A DNA stretch of 9,280 bases from Chloroflexota bacterium (GCA_022562335.1 JADFPM010000093.1:1-9280), one strand, 5' to 3'. Positions 1 through 6,385 are shown, numbered from the stretch's first letter. Notes: generated by a model from the letters alone, not told the origin. Made by a program: numbers and translations.

Positions 1-872
1 TGGAACACCGGGTAGAACCGGGCCACCAGAAACACCCCGGCGGCGACCATGGTGGCGGCGTGGATCAAAGCGCTGACCGGCGTGGGGCCTTCCATGGCGT
101 CGGGCAGCCAGGTATGCAGGGGGAACTGGCCCGACTTGCCCGCGGCGCCGGCAAAGATCCCCAGGCTGAACCAGGTAAGCCCCGTCCCGGCCAGGATGCC
201 CAGGCCCCCCAGGGCCACCGGTTGCGCCGCCTGCCAGATATCGGGTATGTGGAAAGCGTTCAGCCCCTGGGCCGCGAAGGCGTCCGCTTGGAAGAAAAGA
301 TACAGGATGGCTACAAGGAACCCGGCGTCGCCGATACGGGTGACGATGAAGGCCTTTTTGGCGGCGGCGGCGGCGGCGGGCCGCTCGTGCCAAAAGCCTA
401 TGAGCAGGTACGAAGAGACCCCCACCAGCTCCCAAAAGGCGTATAGCTGGATCACGTTGGACGCCAGGACCACGCCCAGCATGGAGGCCGTAAAGAGGGA
501 CATGTAGGCGTAGTAGCGGCAGAAACCGGGGTCGCCGCGCATGTATCCCAGGGAATAGACCTGGACCAGCAGGCTGACCGACGTCACCACCACCAGCATG
601 ATGGCCGTCAGCGGGTCCACCAGCAACCCTATCTCTATGGTGGCTCCTCCCGCCTCCAGCCAGGTGCGGGAGCCGAAGTCCATCTCCTGGCCCTGGATCA
701 CCGCGGCCAGGGTGCCGATGGACAGCCAAAGGGCCACCGCCAACGCGCCGATCAAGAGCAATCCGCTTAGCAACGCGAACCGGTTCAAGAACGGACGTAT
801 GACCACGGCGATGATGACAAACGACGCCAGGGGTAGAAGGAAAATACCCCAAACGGCCAATTCACCGGTCAT
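1..872 (-). CDS. nuoL: NADH-quinone oxidoreductase subunit L (NuoL), C-terminal part beyond the window
   Basis: Antiporter-like, proton-pumping subunit at the distal end of the complex I membrane arm. The first 290 residues are visible and the frame stays open to the left edge, so the gene is partial because of the window and not broken. Family motifs are clear: WELVGVSSYLLIGFWHE at 147-163 with the conserved TM5 glutamate at 148, KAFIVTRIGD at 173-182, GKSGQFPLHTWLPDAM at 245-260 with the TM7 lysine at 246, and GPTPVSALIHAATMVAAG at 262-279 with His271. The N-terminus has hydrophobic helices at about 8-28 and 33-60. ATG at 872 is preceded by GAGGAAA (879-885) with a 6-nt spacer. It is the last visible gene of the nuo operon, separated from the DUF2007-like gene by 140 bp. 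NuoM/N/MrpA share parts of this fold, but these motifs and the position after nuoK favour NuoL. Confidence 0.96.
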   Translation of the reverse strand, partial: MTGELAVWGIFLLPLASFVIIAVVIRPFLNRFALLSGLLLIGALAVALWLSIGTLAAVIQGQEMDFGSRTWLEAGGATIEIGLLVDPLTAIMLVVVTSVSLLVQVYSLGYMRGDPGFCRYYAYMSLFTASMLGVVLASNVIQLYAFWELVGVSSYLLIGFWHERPAAAAAAKKAFIVTRIGDAGFLVAILYLFFQADAFAAQGLNAFHIPDIWQAAQPVALGGLGILAGTGLTWFSLGIFAGAAGKSGQFPLHTWLPDAMEGPTPVSALIHAATMVAAGVFLVARFYPVF

Positions 873-964
873 CTAAAGTTTCCTCATTAAAAACATATCT
901 CAAAACCGTTTATCCATGATGGGCCATCCGCCGACGGAGAACGATCGGGCAGAAAGGGTCATTT

Positions 965-997
965 CCGTTCGTGGTGAGCTTGAGCTTGTCGAACCAT
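965..997. repeat. REP-like intergenic element with short dyad
   Basis: This lies in the 140-bp gap between the DUF2007-like gene and nuoL. GTTCG (967-971) pairs with CGAAC (990-994). Between the arms is a direct duplication of GAGCTT (976-981 and 982-987). The core resembles the GGTTCGACAAGCTCACC type of intergenic repeat seen in many bacterial genomes; that comparison is from memory. Only one copy is in the window. The rest of 873-1012 shows nothing beyond the nuoL ribosome binding site. Confidence 0.5.
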
Positions 998-1012
998 CTT
1001 TTGAGCTAGTTG

Positions 1013-1207
1013 TTAAAGCTTTCTCAGAATCTCTTCGGCCACGTGCTCCCGGCCCTTGGGCACGTAGACCAGAAAAGGGACCCGCTCCGCCCAATCCAAG
1101 ATGTCGCCCTCGGGAAGGATGCGGGTGGGCAGGCCTTCGCCTTCCAGGACTTCCTTCCACATTTCGGCGAGCATCAGATTTGGGGCTCGTTTGAATTCGA
1201 CCCACAT
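1013..1207 (-). CDS. small DUF2007-like protein (putative signal-transducing family)
   Basis: A 64-residue soluble protein without membrane segments or signal peptide. The layout matches the DUF2007 family (PF09413): an opening beta strand (WVEFKRAP), a helix following the APN-x-x-x-AE pattern at 8-15, the EVLEGEGLPTRI segment at 19-30, a variable loop, a second strand LVYVPKG at 46-52, and a final helix HVAEEILRKL at 55-64. Function is not established for the family; a small ligand- or protein-binding role is only a guess. It sits within the complex I operon between nuoK (38 bp upstream) and nuoL (140 bp downstream), both gaps containing repeats. The start ATG at 1207 has only a weak upstream purine stretch. 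Base composition resembles the neighbours. The assignment rests on pattern, not on a search. Confidence 0.7.
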   Translation of the reverse strand: MWVEFKRAPNLMLAEMWKEVLEGEGLPTRILPEGDILDWAERVPFLVYVPKGREHVAEEILRKL

Positions 1208-1212
1208 ATTTT

Positions 1213-1248
1213 AGCTTTCAGCCTTCAGCGTTCGGCCCTCAGCTATCA
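1213..1248. repeat. heptamer-type repeat overlapping the nuoK stop
   Basis: A degenerate copy of the AGCTATC/CTTTCAG family: AGCTTTCAGCCTTCAGC at 1213-1229 and CTCAGCTATCA at 1238-1248 on the plus strand. The nuoK TGA stop (1246-1248) lies inside the repeat. It fills the 38-bp gap between nuoK and the DUF2007-like gene. Confidence 0.7.
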
Positions 1249-1587
1249 ATTCCTGAGTTGGGTGGCTTCGGATAGATCGATGGTCCCGGAGGTGCGGTAC
1301 ATGGCGAACACGATGCCCAGGCCCAGGGCGATCTCCGCCGCCGCCACGGTGATGACGAAAATCGCGAATATCTGGCCGGTGAGGACACCGCCGATATTCT
1401 GTACCAGGTCCTCGGCCAGGCCGGCCGGCGCCACGTACTTGGCAAAGGCCACCAGGGTCAGGTTGACGCCGTTGAACATCAACTCTATGGACATCAACAC
1501 CACCAGCACGTTGCGGCGGGCCAACGCGCCGTATAACCCGATGGCAAAGAGGATGGCCGCCACTATCAGCATGTTCTCCAGCGTCAT
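1246..1587 (-). CDS. nuoK: NADH-quinone oxidoreductase subunit K (NuoK)
   Basis: Small three-helix, MrpC-like subunit of the complex I membrane arm, part of the central proton-transfer axis. It is 113 residues, slightly longer than the ~100 of E. coli. Helices lie at about 5-22, 28-50 and 68-96. The two functionally important buried glutamates appear as Glu35 in VLMSIELMFNGVNL and Glu85 in VAAAEIALGLGIV. The loop between helices 2 and 3 (about 51-67) is longer than in E. coli, which widens the spacing of the two glutamates. The C-terminus carries a polar tail to residue 113. The start ATG is 6 nt after the nuoJ stop, and the stop lies in a heptamer repeat. nuoJ-nuoK order is typical of complex I operons. 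Confidence 0.96.
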   Translation of the reverse strand: MTLENMLIVAAILFAIGLYGALARRNVLVVLMSIELMFNGVNLTLVAFAKYVAPAGLAEDLVQNIGGVLTGQIFAIFVITVAAAEIALGLGIVFAMYRTSGTIDLSEATQLRN

Positions 1588-1593
1588 GGCGGG

Positions 1594-2172
1594 CTACCTT
1601 GGCCGCACCAGCGCCAGAGCGCCGATGACCGAGGCCAACAGCAATACGGAAACCGCTTCGAACGGCAGCACGAAATCGCCGATGAGGAGATCGGCCAACC
1701 CTGCTTGCCTGGCCGCAGCCTGCTCTTCATCGGTGACAAATCCGGATGCCAGAAGGGCCTCGTCGGTCACCAGGCTCACCGAACTGGTCTGCACCAGGTC
1801 CACCAGGTCCTGCTGGCCTTCGTCGATATGGCTCCATTCGGTCTGGGTGGCTGTCCAGATCAGGGTGGCCAGCAGCAAAGCCGAAAGCACCATAGCGGGC
1901 ATCTGAATACGGTTGGGCAGGTTGCCCCGCTGGACGTCCCGGGTGAGCATGATGGCGAATATCACCAGGATGGAGACGGCGCCGGCGTAAATGAGGACCT
2001 GGACCACCCCCAGAAATTCGGCGCTCATCATGACAAAGAACCCGGCCACCGCGATGAAAACCACCACCAGCAGCAACACGGAATGGAACAGGTCTTTGAC
2101 CAGCACCACCCCCAGGGCAGGCACGATCACGGCCACCGCCAAAATCCAGAAAACCACGTCCTGGACCGACAT
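1594..2172 (-). CDS. nuoJ: NADH-quinone oxidoreductase subunit J (NuoJ)
   Basis: Membrane subunit of complex I (ND6 counterpart), 192 residues. Helices are visible at about 5-25, 28-49, 53-77, 92-108 and 164-190. The diagnostic helix 3, EFLGVVQVLIYAGAVSILVI (52-71), contains Tyr62 and the flexible glycine-rich stretch whose pi-bulge links quinone chemistry to the proton axis in known structures. The stretch 111-162 between helices 4 and 5 is long, acidic and polar. The last helix begins GDFVLPFEAVSVLLL (165-179). ATG directly abuts the nuoI stop (TAG then ATG), suggesting translational coupling. AGAGG lies about 12 nt upstream on the coding strand. Confidence 0.96.
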   Translation of the reverse strand: MSVQDVVFWILAVAVIVPALGVVLVKDLFHSVLLLVVVFIAVAGFFVMMSAEFLGVVQVLIYAGAVSILVIFAIMLTRDVQRGNLPNRIQMPAMVLSALLLATLIWTATQTEWSHIDEGQQDLVDLVQTSSVSLVTDEALLASGFVTDEEQAAARQAGLADLLIGDFVLPFEAVSVLLLASVIGALALVRPR

Positions 2173-2835
2173 CTAGGCAGAGCCTCTGGTTTGGGAATCC
2201 CCACCCGTGTTCTGGCCAGCACTAGAGTCTTCCGGATTGGAGCCTAACGGGTCTGCAGTGGAATCGGCATGATCCGAAGGCGCCGGCCTGGAGATCCGCA
2301 TGCCCGCCTTCTCTCTAAGGTGCCAATCCCAGGACTCCCGTCCCACGTCCTCCCAGCCCAATGGTTTGCCCGACCGGGGATCGTATTTGGCGCTTTCCAA
2401 CTGGGGCCGGAGGTAGGTGCTGGGCTTTTTATCGGCATGGCGGAGTTGGTCGATGCCGATGACCATATCCTTGCGGCTGTACCGGCCCTGCTCGAACCCG
2501 CTGCCCATGAACAGCGCGTCGTAAGGGCAAGCCTCCACGCACAGGCCGCAGAACATGCAGCGGGATATCTGGATATCAAACACTTCTAGCAGGTACTTGT
2601 CTCCCTGTTGGGGCTGTGTCTCGCTGGGGCTTGTTTCGATCTTGATGATCCCCAACGGGCAATATTTGGCGCAGGAAGCGCAGCCGGTGCAGCGTTCCTC
2701 GTACCAGACAAATTCCTCTCCCCGGAACCGGGGGTGTTGCTTCACCCTTTCTTCGGGATACTGAACGGTGAACGGCTTCTTGGTGAGGTTCTTCAAGGTG
2801 ACCAGAAGCCCCGCGGCCATGCTCAACCCAAACAT
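2173..2835 (-). CDS. nuoI: NADH-quinone oxidoreductase subunit I (NuoI), two [4Fe-4S] ferredoxin-like
   Basis: Peripheral-arm subunit that passes electrons through clusters N6a and N6b to N2; 220 residues. The first ferredoxin motif has Cys49, 52, 55 and 59 (CTGCASCAKYCP) and the second Cys93, 96, 99 and 103 (CMFCGLCVEACP). All eight ligands are present. An amphipathic N-terminal helix (MFGLSMAAGLLVTLKNL) sits before KKPFTVQYPEE, as in the family. The ATG at 2835 was chosen because GGAGAGG (2845-2851) lies 9 nt upstream and only 1 nt separates it from the nuoH stop; the open frame extends 20 codons further into nuoH, but that part lacks family similarity. Residues about 181-220 form a Ser/Asp/Gly-rich tail absent from short NuoI proteins and probably disordered. 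Confidence 0.96.
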   Translation of the reverse strand: MFGLSMAAGLLVTLKNLTKKPFTVQYPEERVKQHPRFRGEEFVWYEERCTGCASCAKYCPLGIIKIETSPSETQPQQGDKYLLEVFDIQISRCMFCGLCVEACPYDALFMGSGFEQGRYSRKDMVIGIDQLRHADKKPSTYLRPQLESAKYDPRSGKPLGWEDVGRESWDWHLREKAGMRISRPAPSDHADSTADPLGSNPEDSSAGQNTGGDSQTRGSA

Positions 2836-2836
2836 A

Positions 2837-4024
2837 TCATCGGACCTCTCCAGTGGACAATCCCGCCGCCGGGGCGGTGTCCGGATGCCAGACATTGGGT
2901 CTCACTTTCTCGCGAATCAGACCGCCGAACAGGGCGATGGTCACCAGCGCCAACACCAGGTTGATGCCGGCCATGATCCACAGGTCGGCGGCGCTCAGTA
3001 CACCCGAGGCATCCCGCAGGAAAAAGACCTCCAGCACAATGGCGAACAGGTTTATCAAACTCAGCGGCAACAGGAATTTCCAGGCCAGGGCCATGATTTG
3101 ATCGATTCGCAGCCGTGGAAATGTCGCTCGAATCCAGATGAAGCAAAAGGCGACCACCCCCACTTTCAACAGGAACCACAGCCAGCCCAGGTAAGCGGAT
3201 GCCGGCCCCGACCAGCCGCCCAGGAACAAGGTGACGATCACCGCGGCAGAGGCCGCCACGCCGCCAAATTCGGCCGCTTGGATCAGGGCGAATTTTACCC
3301 CGCTGAACTCCGTATGGTAACCGGCCACCAGCTCCGACTCCGCCTCAGCCACGTCGAAGGGCGTCCGGTTAAGCTCGGCCGAGGTCCCCGCCAGGAACAC
3401 GAAGAACGCCAGTGGTTGCACCAGAAAGAAGGGAACGGTTTGGGCGCTGACCACGTCGGCCAGCGACATCGACCCCGTCACCAGAACCACGCCCAGCAAC
3501 GAGATCACCACCGGCACTTCGTAGCTGATCAGCACCGCCACACCGCGCACCGCGCCAAACAAGGCAAACCGGTTGTTGGAAGACCAACCGGCCATGAATA
3601 TGGCCAGGGTGGTGACCGACGTCACCGCCAAAACGTACAGAACACCCACGTTCAGGTTGACCAGGGCCGTGTTTTGGGCGAAGGGAACCACCGCCATCAT
3701 CATGATGACCGGCATGAGCATGGCGATGGGCACCAGGATGAAGACCGGTTTGTCGGCGTTGGCCGGTATGAGGTCCTCTTTAAAGATCAGCTTCAGCATG
3801 TCGGCAAAGGGCTGGAACATGCCGAAGGGCCCCCACCGGTTGGGGCCGATGCGGTTGTGGAACCGGCCGATGAGCCGGCGCTCCATCCAAACGAAAACGG
3901 CCGCGCCCATCAGCACCGCGTTCACCAGGATCATCATGATGCTCAACCCCGCCGCAAGGTGGGAGGCCCATGAGGGCAGGAAGATCCCGGCGGATTCGTA
4001 TATGAATAGGTACAGGCCGCTCAC
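2837..4024 (-). CDS. nuoH: NADH-quinone oxidoreductase subunit H (NuoH)
   Basis: Membrane subunit (ND1 counterpart) that forms the quinone chamber at the junction with the peripheral arm. It has 395 residues; E. coli NuoH has 325. Landmarks: WMERRLIGRFHNRIGPNRWG (46-65) with the following QPFADMLKLIFKED, GWSSNNRFALFGAVRG (146-161), SYEVPVVISL (167-176), and the conserved acidic quinone-site loop AELNRTPFDVAEAESELVAG (216-235) followed by YHTEFSGVKFAL. The WIRATFPRLRIDQIM block is at 297-311. An extra hydrophobic segment at about 347-370 and a polar tail extend the C-terminus. The start is GTG at 4024, overlapping the nuoD stop in the sequence GTGA, with GGGAGAGG (4032-4039) 7 nt upstream. The open frame continues upstream within nuoD but has no NuoH similarity there. 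Confidence 0.96.
   Translation of the reverse strand: MSGLYLFIYESAGIFLPSWASHLAAGLSIMMILVNAVLMGAAVFVWMERRLIGRFHNRIGPNRWGPFGMFQPFADMLKLIFKEDLIPANADKPVFILVPIAMLMPVIMMMAVVPFAQNTALVNLNVGVLYVLAVTSVTTLAIFMAGWSSNNRFALFGAVRGVAVLISYEVPVVISLLGVVLVTGSMSLADVVSAQTVPFFLVQPLAFFVFLAGTSAELNRTPFDVAEAESELVAGYHTEFSGVKFALIQAAEFGGVAASAAVIVTLFLGGWSGPASAYLGWLWFLLKVGVVAFCFIWIRATFPRLRIDQIMALAWKFLLPLSLINLFAIVLEVFFLRDASGVLSAADLWIMAGINLVLALVTIALFGGLIREKVRPNVWHPDTAPAAGLSTGEVR
2845..2851 (-). promoter_or_regulatory. ribosome binding site of nuoI
   Basis: GGAGAGG on the minus strand, inside the end of nuoH, 9 nt from the nuoI ATG at 2835. It decides between that start and the longer open frame beginning at 2895. Confidence 0.8.
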
Positions 4025-5127
4025 CGGTCGACCTCTCCCATGTTGATGTCCAGGCTGCCCAGGGTCACGATCATATCGGCCAGCTTCCAACCCACCAAAA
4101 GGTGCTCGGTGACCGTCAGATTGATCAAAGATGGCGACCGTATCTTGCACCGGTAGGGGCTAACCCCGCCGTCGCTGATCAGATAGAAAGCGAGCTCCCC
4201 TTTGGAAGCCTCAACCCGGCCGTAGGCTTCCGCTCCCGGCTTGGGCCTTAACACCAAGGGCAGCTCCAGCCGCACCGGGCCCGGCTCTATCTGCTGGATG
4301 CACTGGTGCACGATCCTTATGCTCTGGTGGACCTCTTGCATCCTCACCCAGAACCGGTCGTAATTATCGCCGCCGGTAGCCACCGGCACGTCGAACTCGA
4401 CATCTCCGTAGGCGTCATAGGGGTCCATCTTCCGCCAATCCCAGCCCAGGCCGCTGGCCCGCAAGACCGGACCGCTCACGGAGCTATTTATCGCCAAGTC
4501 CAACGGTAACGTGCTCACTCCCCTGGTGCGGACCATGACGATCTCATTCTCCAGCACCAATTGCTCGATCTCGCCGAACTCCGAGGGGAACTCGGCCAAA
4601 AAAGTGTCCAGCGCCGGCCAGAAATCCGGCGGCGCCTCGCACAGCACCCCGCCGGGCCGCATGTAGCTCACGGTGATGCGTGCGCCGCAGAGCATCTCAA
4701 ACAGGTCCAGGATCTTTTCCCGGGTCCGGAAGCAGTACATCAGAGGGGTGCCCAACGTCCCCAGGTCCTGGAGGAAAAAGCCGATGCCCATCAGGTGGCT
4801 GGCCACCCGCTGCAATTCGGCCGCGATGGTGCGCATGTATTTGGCCCTGGGCGGAGGCTCCACCCCCAGCAATTTTTCCACCGCCAGGCAGTAGGCCTGA
4901 TTGTTTATCATCGACGAGACGTAGTCCAGCCGGTCGGTGAGGGTCACGATCTGGACGTAGTTGCGCTCCTCGGCCAGCTTTTCCGTTCCCCGGTGCAGGT
5001 AGCCAAAGACGGGCTCGACCTCGACGATCTCTTCGCCGTCAAAGGTTATGCGCAGCCGGAACACCCCGTGGGTGCTGGGGTGCTGCGGGCCAACATTGAC
5101 CGTCATCGGCTCGGTTCTTATCGGCAT
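4021..5127 (-). CDS. nuoD: NADH-quinone oxidoreductase subunit D (NuoD, 49-kDa type)
   Basis: Peripheral-arm subunit that forms the quinone reduction site with NuoB; 368 residues, a usual length for an unfused NuoD. The N-terminal quinone loop NVGPQHPSTHGVFRL (11-25) has His16 and His20, the latter matching the quinone-headgroup histidine. Tyr69 in DRLDYVSSM matches the second quinone-binding residue. FGYLHRGTEKLAE (41-53) and NNQAYCLAVEKLLG (75-88) are family blocks. The protein ends in GSLDINMGEVDR, the usual type of C-terminus. ATG at 5127 has AAAGG about 9 nt upstream; Met8 is an alternative start. A 97-bp repeat-bearing gap separates it from nuoC, and its stop overlaps the nuoH GTG. No sign of a NuoC-NuoD fusion. 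Confidence 0.97.
   Translation of the reverse strand: MPIRTEPMTVNVGPQHPSTHGVFRLRITFDGEEIVEVEPVFGYLHRGTEKLAEERNYVQIVTLTDRLDYVSSMINNQAYCLAVEKLLGVEPPPRAKYMRTIAAELQRVASHLMGIGFFLQDLGTLGTPLMYCFRTREKILDLFEMLCGARITVSYMRPGGVLCEAPPDFWPALDTFLAEFPSEFGEIEQLVLENEIVMVRTRGVSTLPLDLAINSSVSGPVLRASGLGWDWRKMDPYDAYGDVEFDVPVATGGDNYDRFWVRMQEVHQSIRIVHQCIQQIEPGPVRLELPLVLRPKPGAEAYGRVEASKGELAFYLISDGGVSPYRCKIRSPSLINLTVTEHLLVGWKLADMIVTLGSLDINMGEVDR
4032..4039 (-). promoter_or_regulatory. ribosome binding site of nuoH
   Basis: GGGAGAGG on the minus strand, encoded within the conserved GEVDR end of nuoD, 7 nt from the GTG at 4024. It supports the GTG start and translational coupling of nuoD and nuoH. Confidence 0.8.
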
Positions 5128-5143
5128 GCGGTTGACCTTTGGT

Positions 5144-5227
5144 CAGCTATCAGCACTCAGCTATCAGCTTTCAGCGCCGGGAACACGTTCGGTCTCCTGA
5201 TAGCTGACGGCTGAATGCTGATAGCTA
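5144..5227. repeat. heptamer repeat pair forming a long imperfect hairpin
   Basis: Fills the nuoC-nuoD gap. AGCTATCAGCACTCAGC (5145-5161) is the near-perfect reverse complement of GCTGAATGCTGATAGCT (5210-5226): 16 of 17 bases match, and the odd position becomes a U-G wobble in the nuo transcript. More heptamer units lie inside the arms (5158-5175 and 5197-5210). The nuoC TAG stop (5225-5227) overlaps the right edge. No run of T follows, so a simple intrinsic terminator is unlikely. Confidence 0.85.
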
Positions 5228-5668
5228 AAGGTAATCCTTCCTGAGCGGGTGGCCTTCGAAGCCTTCCCAGAGCATGATGCGTTTCATATTCGGATGTCCC
5301 TGGAAATCTACGCCCATCAGGTCCCACACCTCACGCTCTTGGAAGTCGGCGCCCTTCCAGACATCTATCACCGACGGGAGGGAAAGGCCTTCCCGGCCGT
5401 ATAGCTTGGTTTTGATCACCGCGGTGTGCTGCCGGTTCAAGGAGGTCAGATGATAGACGATCTCTAGGTGGTCGATGAAATCCACCGCCGTGATGGAATT
5501 CAAGAATTGGAAGTCCAGGTCAGGGTCCTCCCGCAGGAATCTGGCCACGTCGGCCATCCGGGCGGAGTTGACCCAGATGGCGTTTTCATCCCAGGTCTGG
5601 GCCGCGCGGGGCACCCCGAATGCCAACCGGTCCGCCAGGTGCTGCCCGGTCAACTCAAGGATCGGCAT
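5225..5668 (-). CDS. nuoC: NADH-quinone oxidoreductase subunit C (NuoC, 30-kDa type)
   Basis: Peripheral-arm structural subunit that packs against NuoD; 147 residues, at the short end for a stand-alone NuoC. The C-terminal signature is clear: ADFQEREVWDLMGVDFQGHP (107-126), then MKRIMLWEGFEGHPLRKDYL to the end (128-147). Upstream, FLNSITAVDF (55-64) and EIVYHLTSLN (69-78) fit the family's beta-sheet domain. ATG directly abuts the nuoB stop (TAG then ATG). The TAG stop lies at the edge of the intergenic hairpin repeat. The protein ends right after the GHPLRKDYL motif and has no C-terminal extension. Confidence 0.95.
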   Translation of the reverse strand: MPILELTGQHLADRLAFGVPRAAQTWDENAIWVNSARMADVARFLREDPDLDFQFLNSITAVDFIDHLEIVYHLTSLNRQHTAVIKTKLYGREGLSLPSVIDVWKGADFQEREVWDLMGVDFQGHPNMKRIMLWEGFEGHPLRKDYL

Positions 5669-6385
5669 CTAGTGGTCACGCCCCGTAAGGATCTGCCGTT
5701 CCGGCGTTGGCGTGGACGGTTTGCCGGATAGGGGTTTGCCCACAGATTTGCCCAGGTTATGGTATTTCTTGATCTTTTCGTGAAGTTCCATGATCCCGTA
5801 CAGCAGGGCATCGGGGCGGGGCGGGCAACCCGGCACGTACACGTCCACCGGCACTATGTGGTCCACCCCCGGCACCACGCTGTAGGAGCCGTAATAAGGC
5901 CCGCCGCTGGTGGCGCAGACGCCCATTGCTATGACCCATTTGGGGTCGGCCATCTGCTCGTAGATGCGTTGTATCGGCGGAGCCATTTTCCAGGTCACGG
6001 TGCCGGCCACGATCATCAGGTCGGCCTGCCGAGGCGATGCCCGAAAGGCCTCCATGCCGAAACGGGCGATGTCGAACCGGCCCATGGCGGAGGCGATCAT
6101 CTCAAAGGCGCAACAGGCCAGGCCAAAGGTCACCGGCCACAGGGCCGATTTGCGGCTCCAGTTGATCAACGCGTCCACCGAAGTCACCACCAGATTGCCC
6201 TTCAGGTCGTCGGGCACCTCGATCGACGGCTCGGCAAGGGGTTCCACAGAGGTATCTTTTACGTGCTGGACCAACCTGCCTTCATCACGGTCAACGTCCC
6301 AGGTCCGGTTATGCAGCGGTCCGCCCTCTTTGGGAATCTCCCGTGAATTTTCGTGGGGCATTTCGTGAACATTATCCTGGGCCAA
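5669..6385 (-). CDS. nuoB: NADH-quinone oxidoreductase subunit B (NuoB, PSST type)
   Basis: Holds cluster N2, the last [4Fe-4S] centre before quinone. It has 238 residues. Cluster ligands are the adjacent Cys91-Cys92 in FGLACCAFEM, Cys157 in MGVCATSGGPY and Cys187 in VYVPGCPPRPDALLYGIMEL. All are present. Residues 1-60 are a hydrophilic, charged N-terminal extension, and about 210-238 a polar tail. The assumed start is TTG at 6385, 6 nt after the nuoA stop, with GGAGTGGGGGTGA just upstream. ATG at 6361 (residue 9) is a reasonable alternative with a weaker AGGA upstream; the true core begins later, so the choice does not affect function. The stop abuts the nuoC start. Confidence 0.95.
   Translation of the reverse strand: MAQDNVHEMPHENSREIPKEGGPLHNRTWDVDRDEGRLVQHVKDTSVEPLAEPSIEVPDDLKGNLVVTSVDALINWSRKSALWPVTFGLACCAFEMIASAMGRFDIARFGMEAFRASPRQADLMIVAGTVTWKMAPPIQRIYEQMADPKWVIAMGVCATSGGPYYGSYSVVPGVDHIVPVDVYVPGCPPRPDALLYGIMELHEKIKKYHNLGKSVGKPLSGKPSTPTPERQILTGRDH

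Noticed and set aside
49..876. Several plus-strand open frames in the first 900 bases
   Set aside because: All are antisense to nuoL, whose frame is open from 872 to the edge with clear family motifs.
1010..1906. 298-codon open frame on the plus strand
   Set aside because: Opposite the DUF2007-like gene, nuoK and nuoJ. No recognisable domain, and Ala/Ser/Arg-rich as expected of a shadow frame.
2836..2895. Longer nuoI beginning at 2895
   Set aside because: The extra 20 codons lie within nuoH and show no NuoI similarity. The ATG at 2835 has a good ribosome binding site and the expected N-terminus.
2768..3973. 401-codon open frame on the plus strand
   Set aside because: Lies fully opposite nuoH. 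Its translation is His/Gln/Arg-rich low-complexity sequence, typical of the antisense frame of a GC-rich membrane protein gene.
4025..4150. Longer nuoH beginning at 4150
   Set aside because: The added 42 residues lie within nuoD and are not NuoH-like. GTG 4024 overlaps the nuoD stop and has GGGAGAGG upstream.
5144..5227. Intrinsic transcription terminator between nuoC and nuoD
   Set aside because: The stem is convincing, but no T-run follows in the nuo direction and nuoD onward must be transcribed.
5225..5668. nuoC as truncated by the repeat
   Set aside because: The protein contains the full C-terminal GHPLRKDY motif, so it ends at a natural place despite the repeat overlapping the stop.
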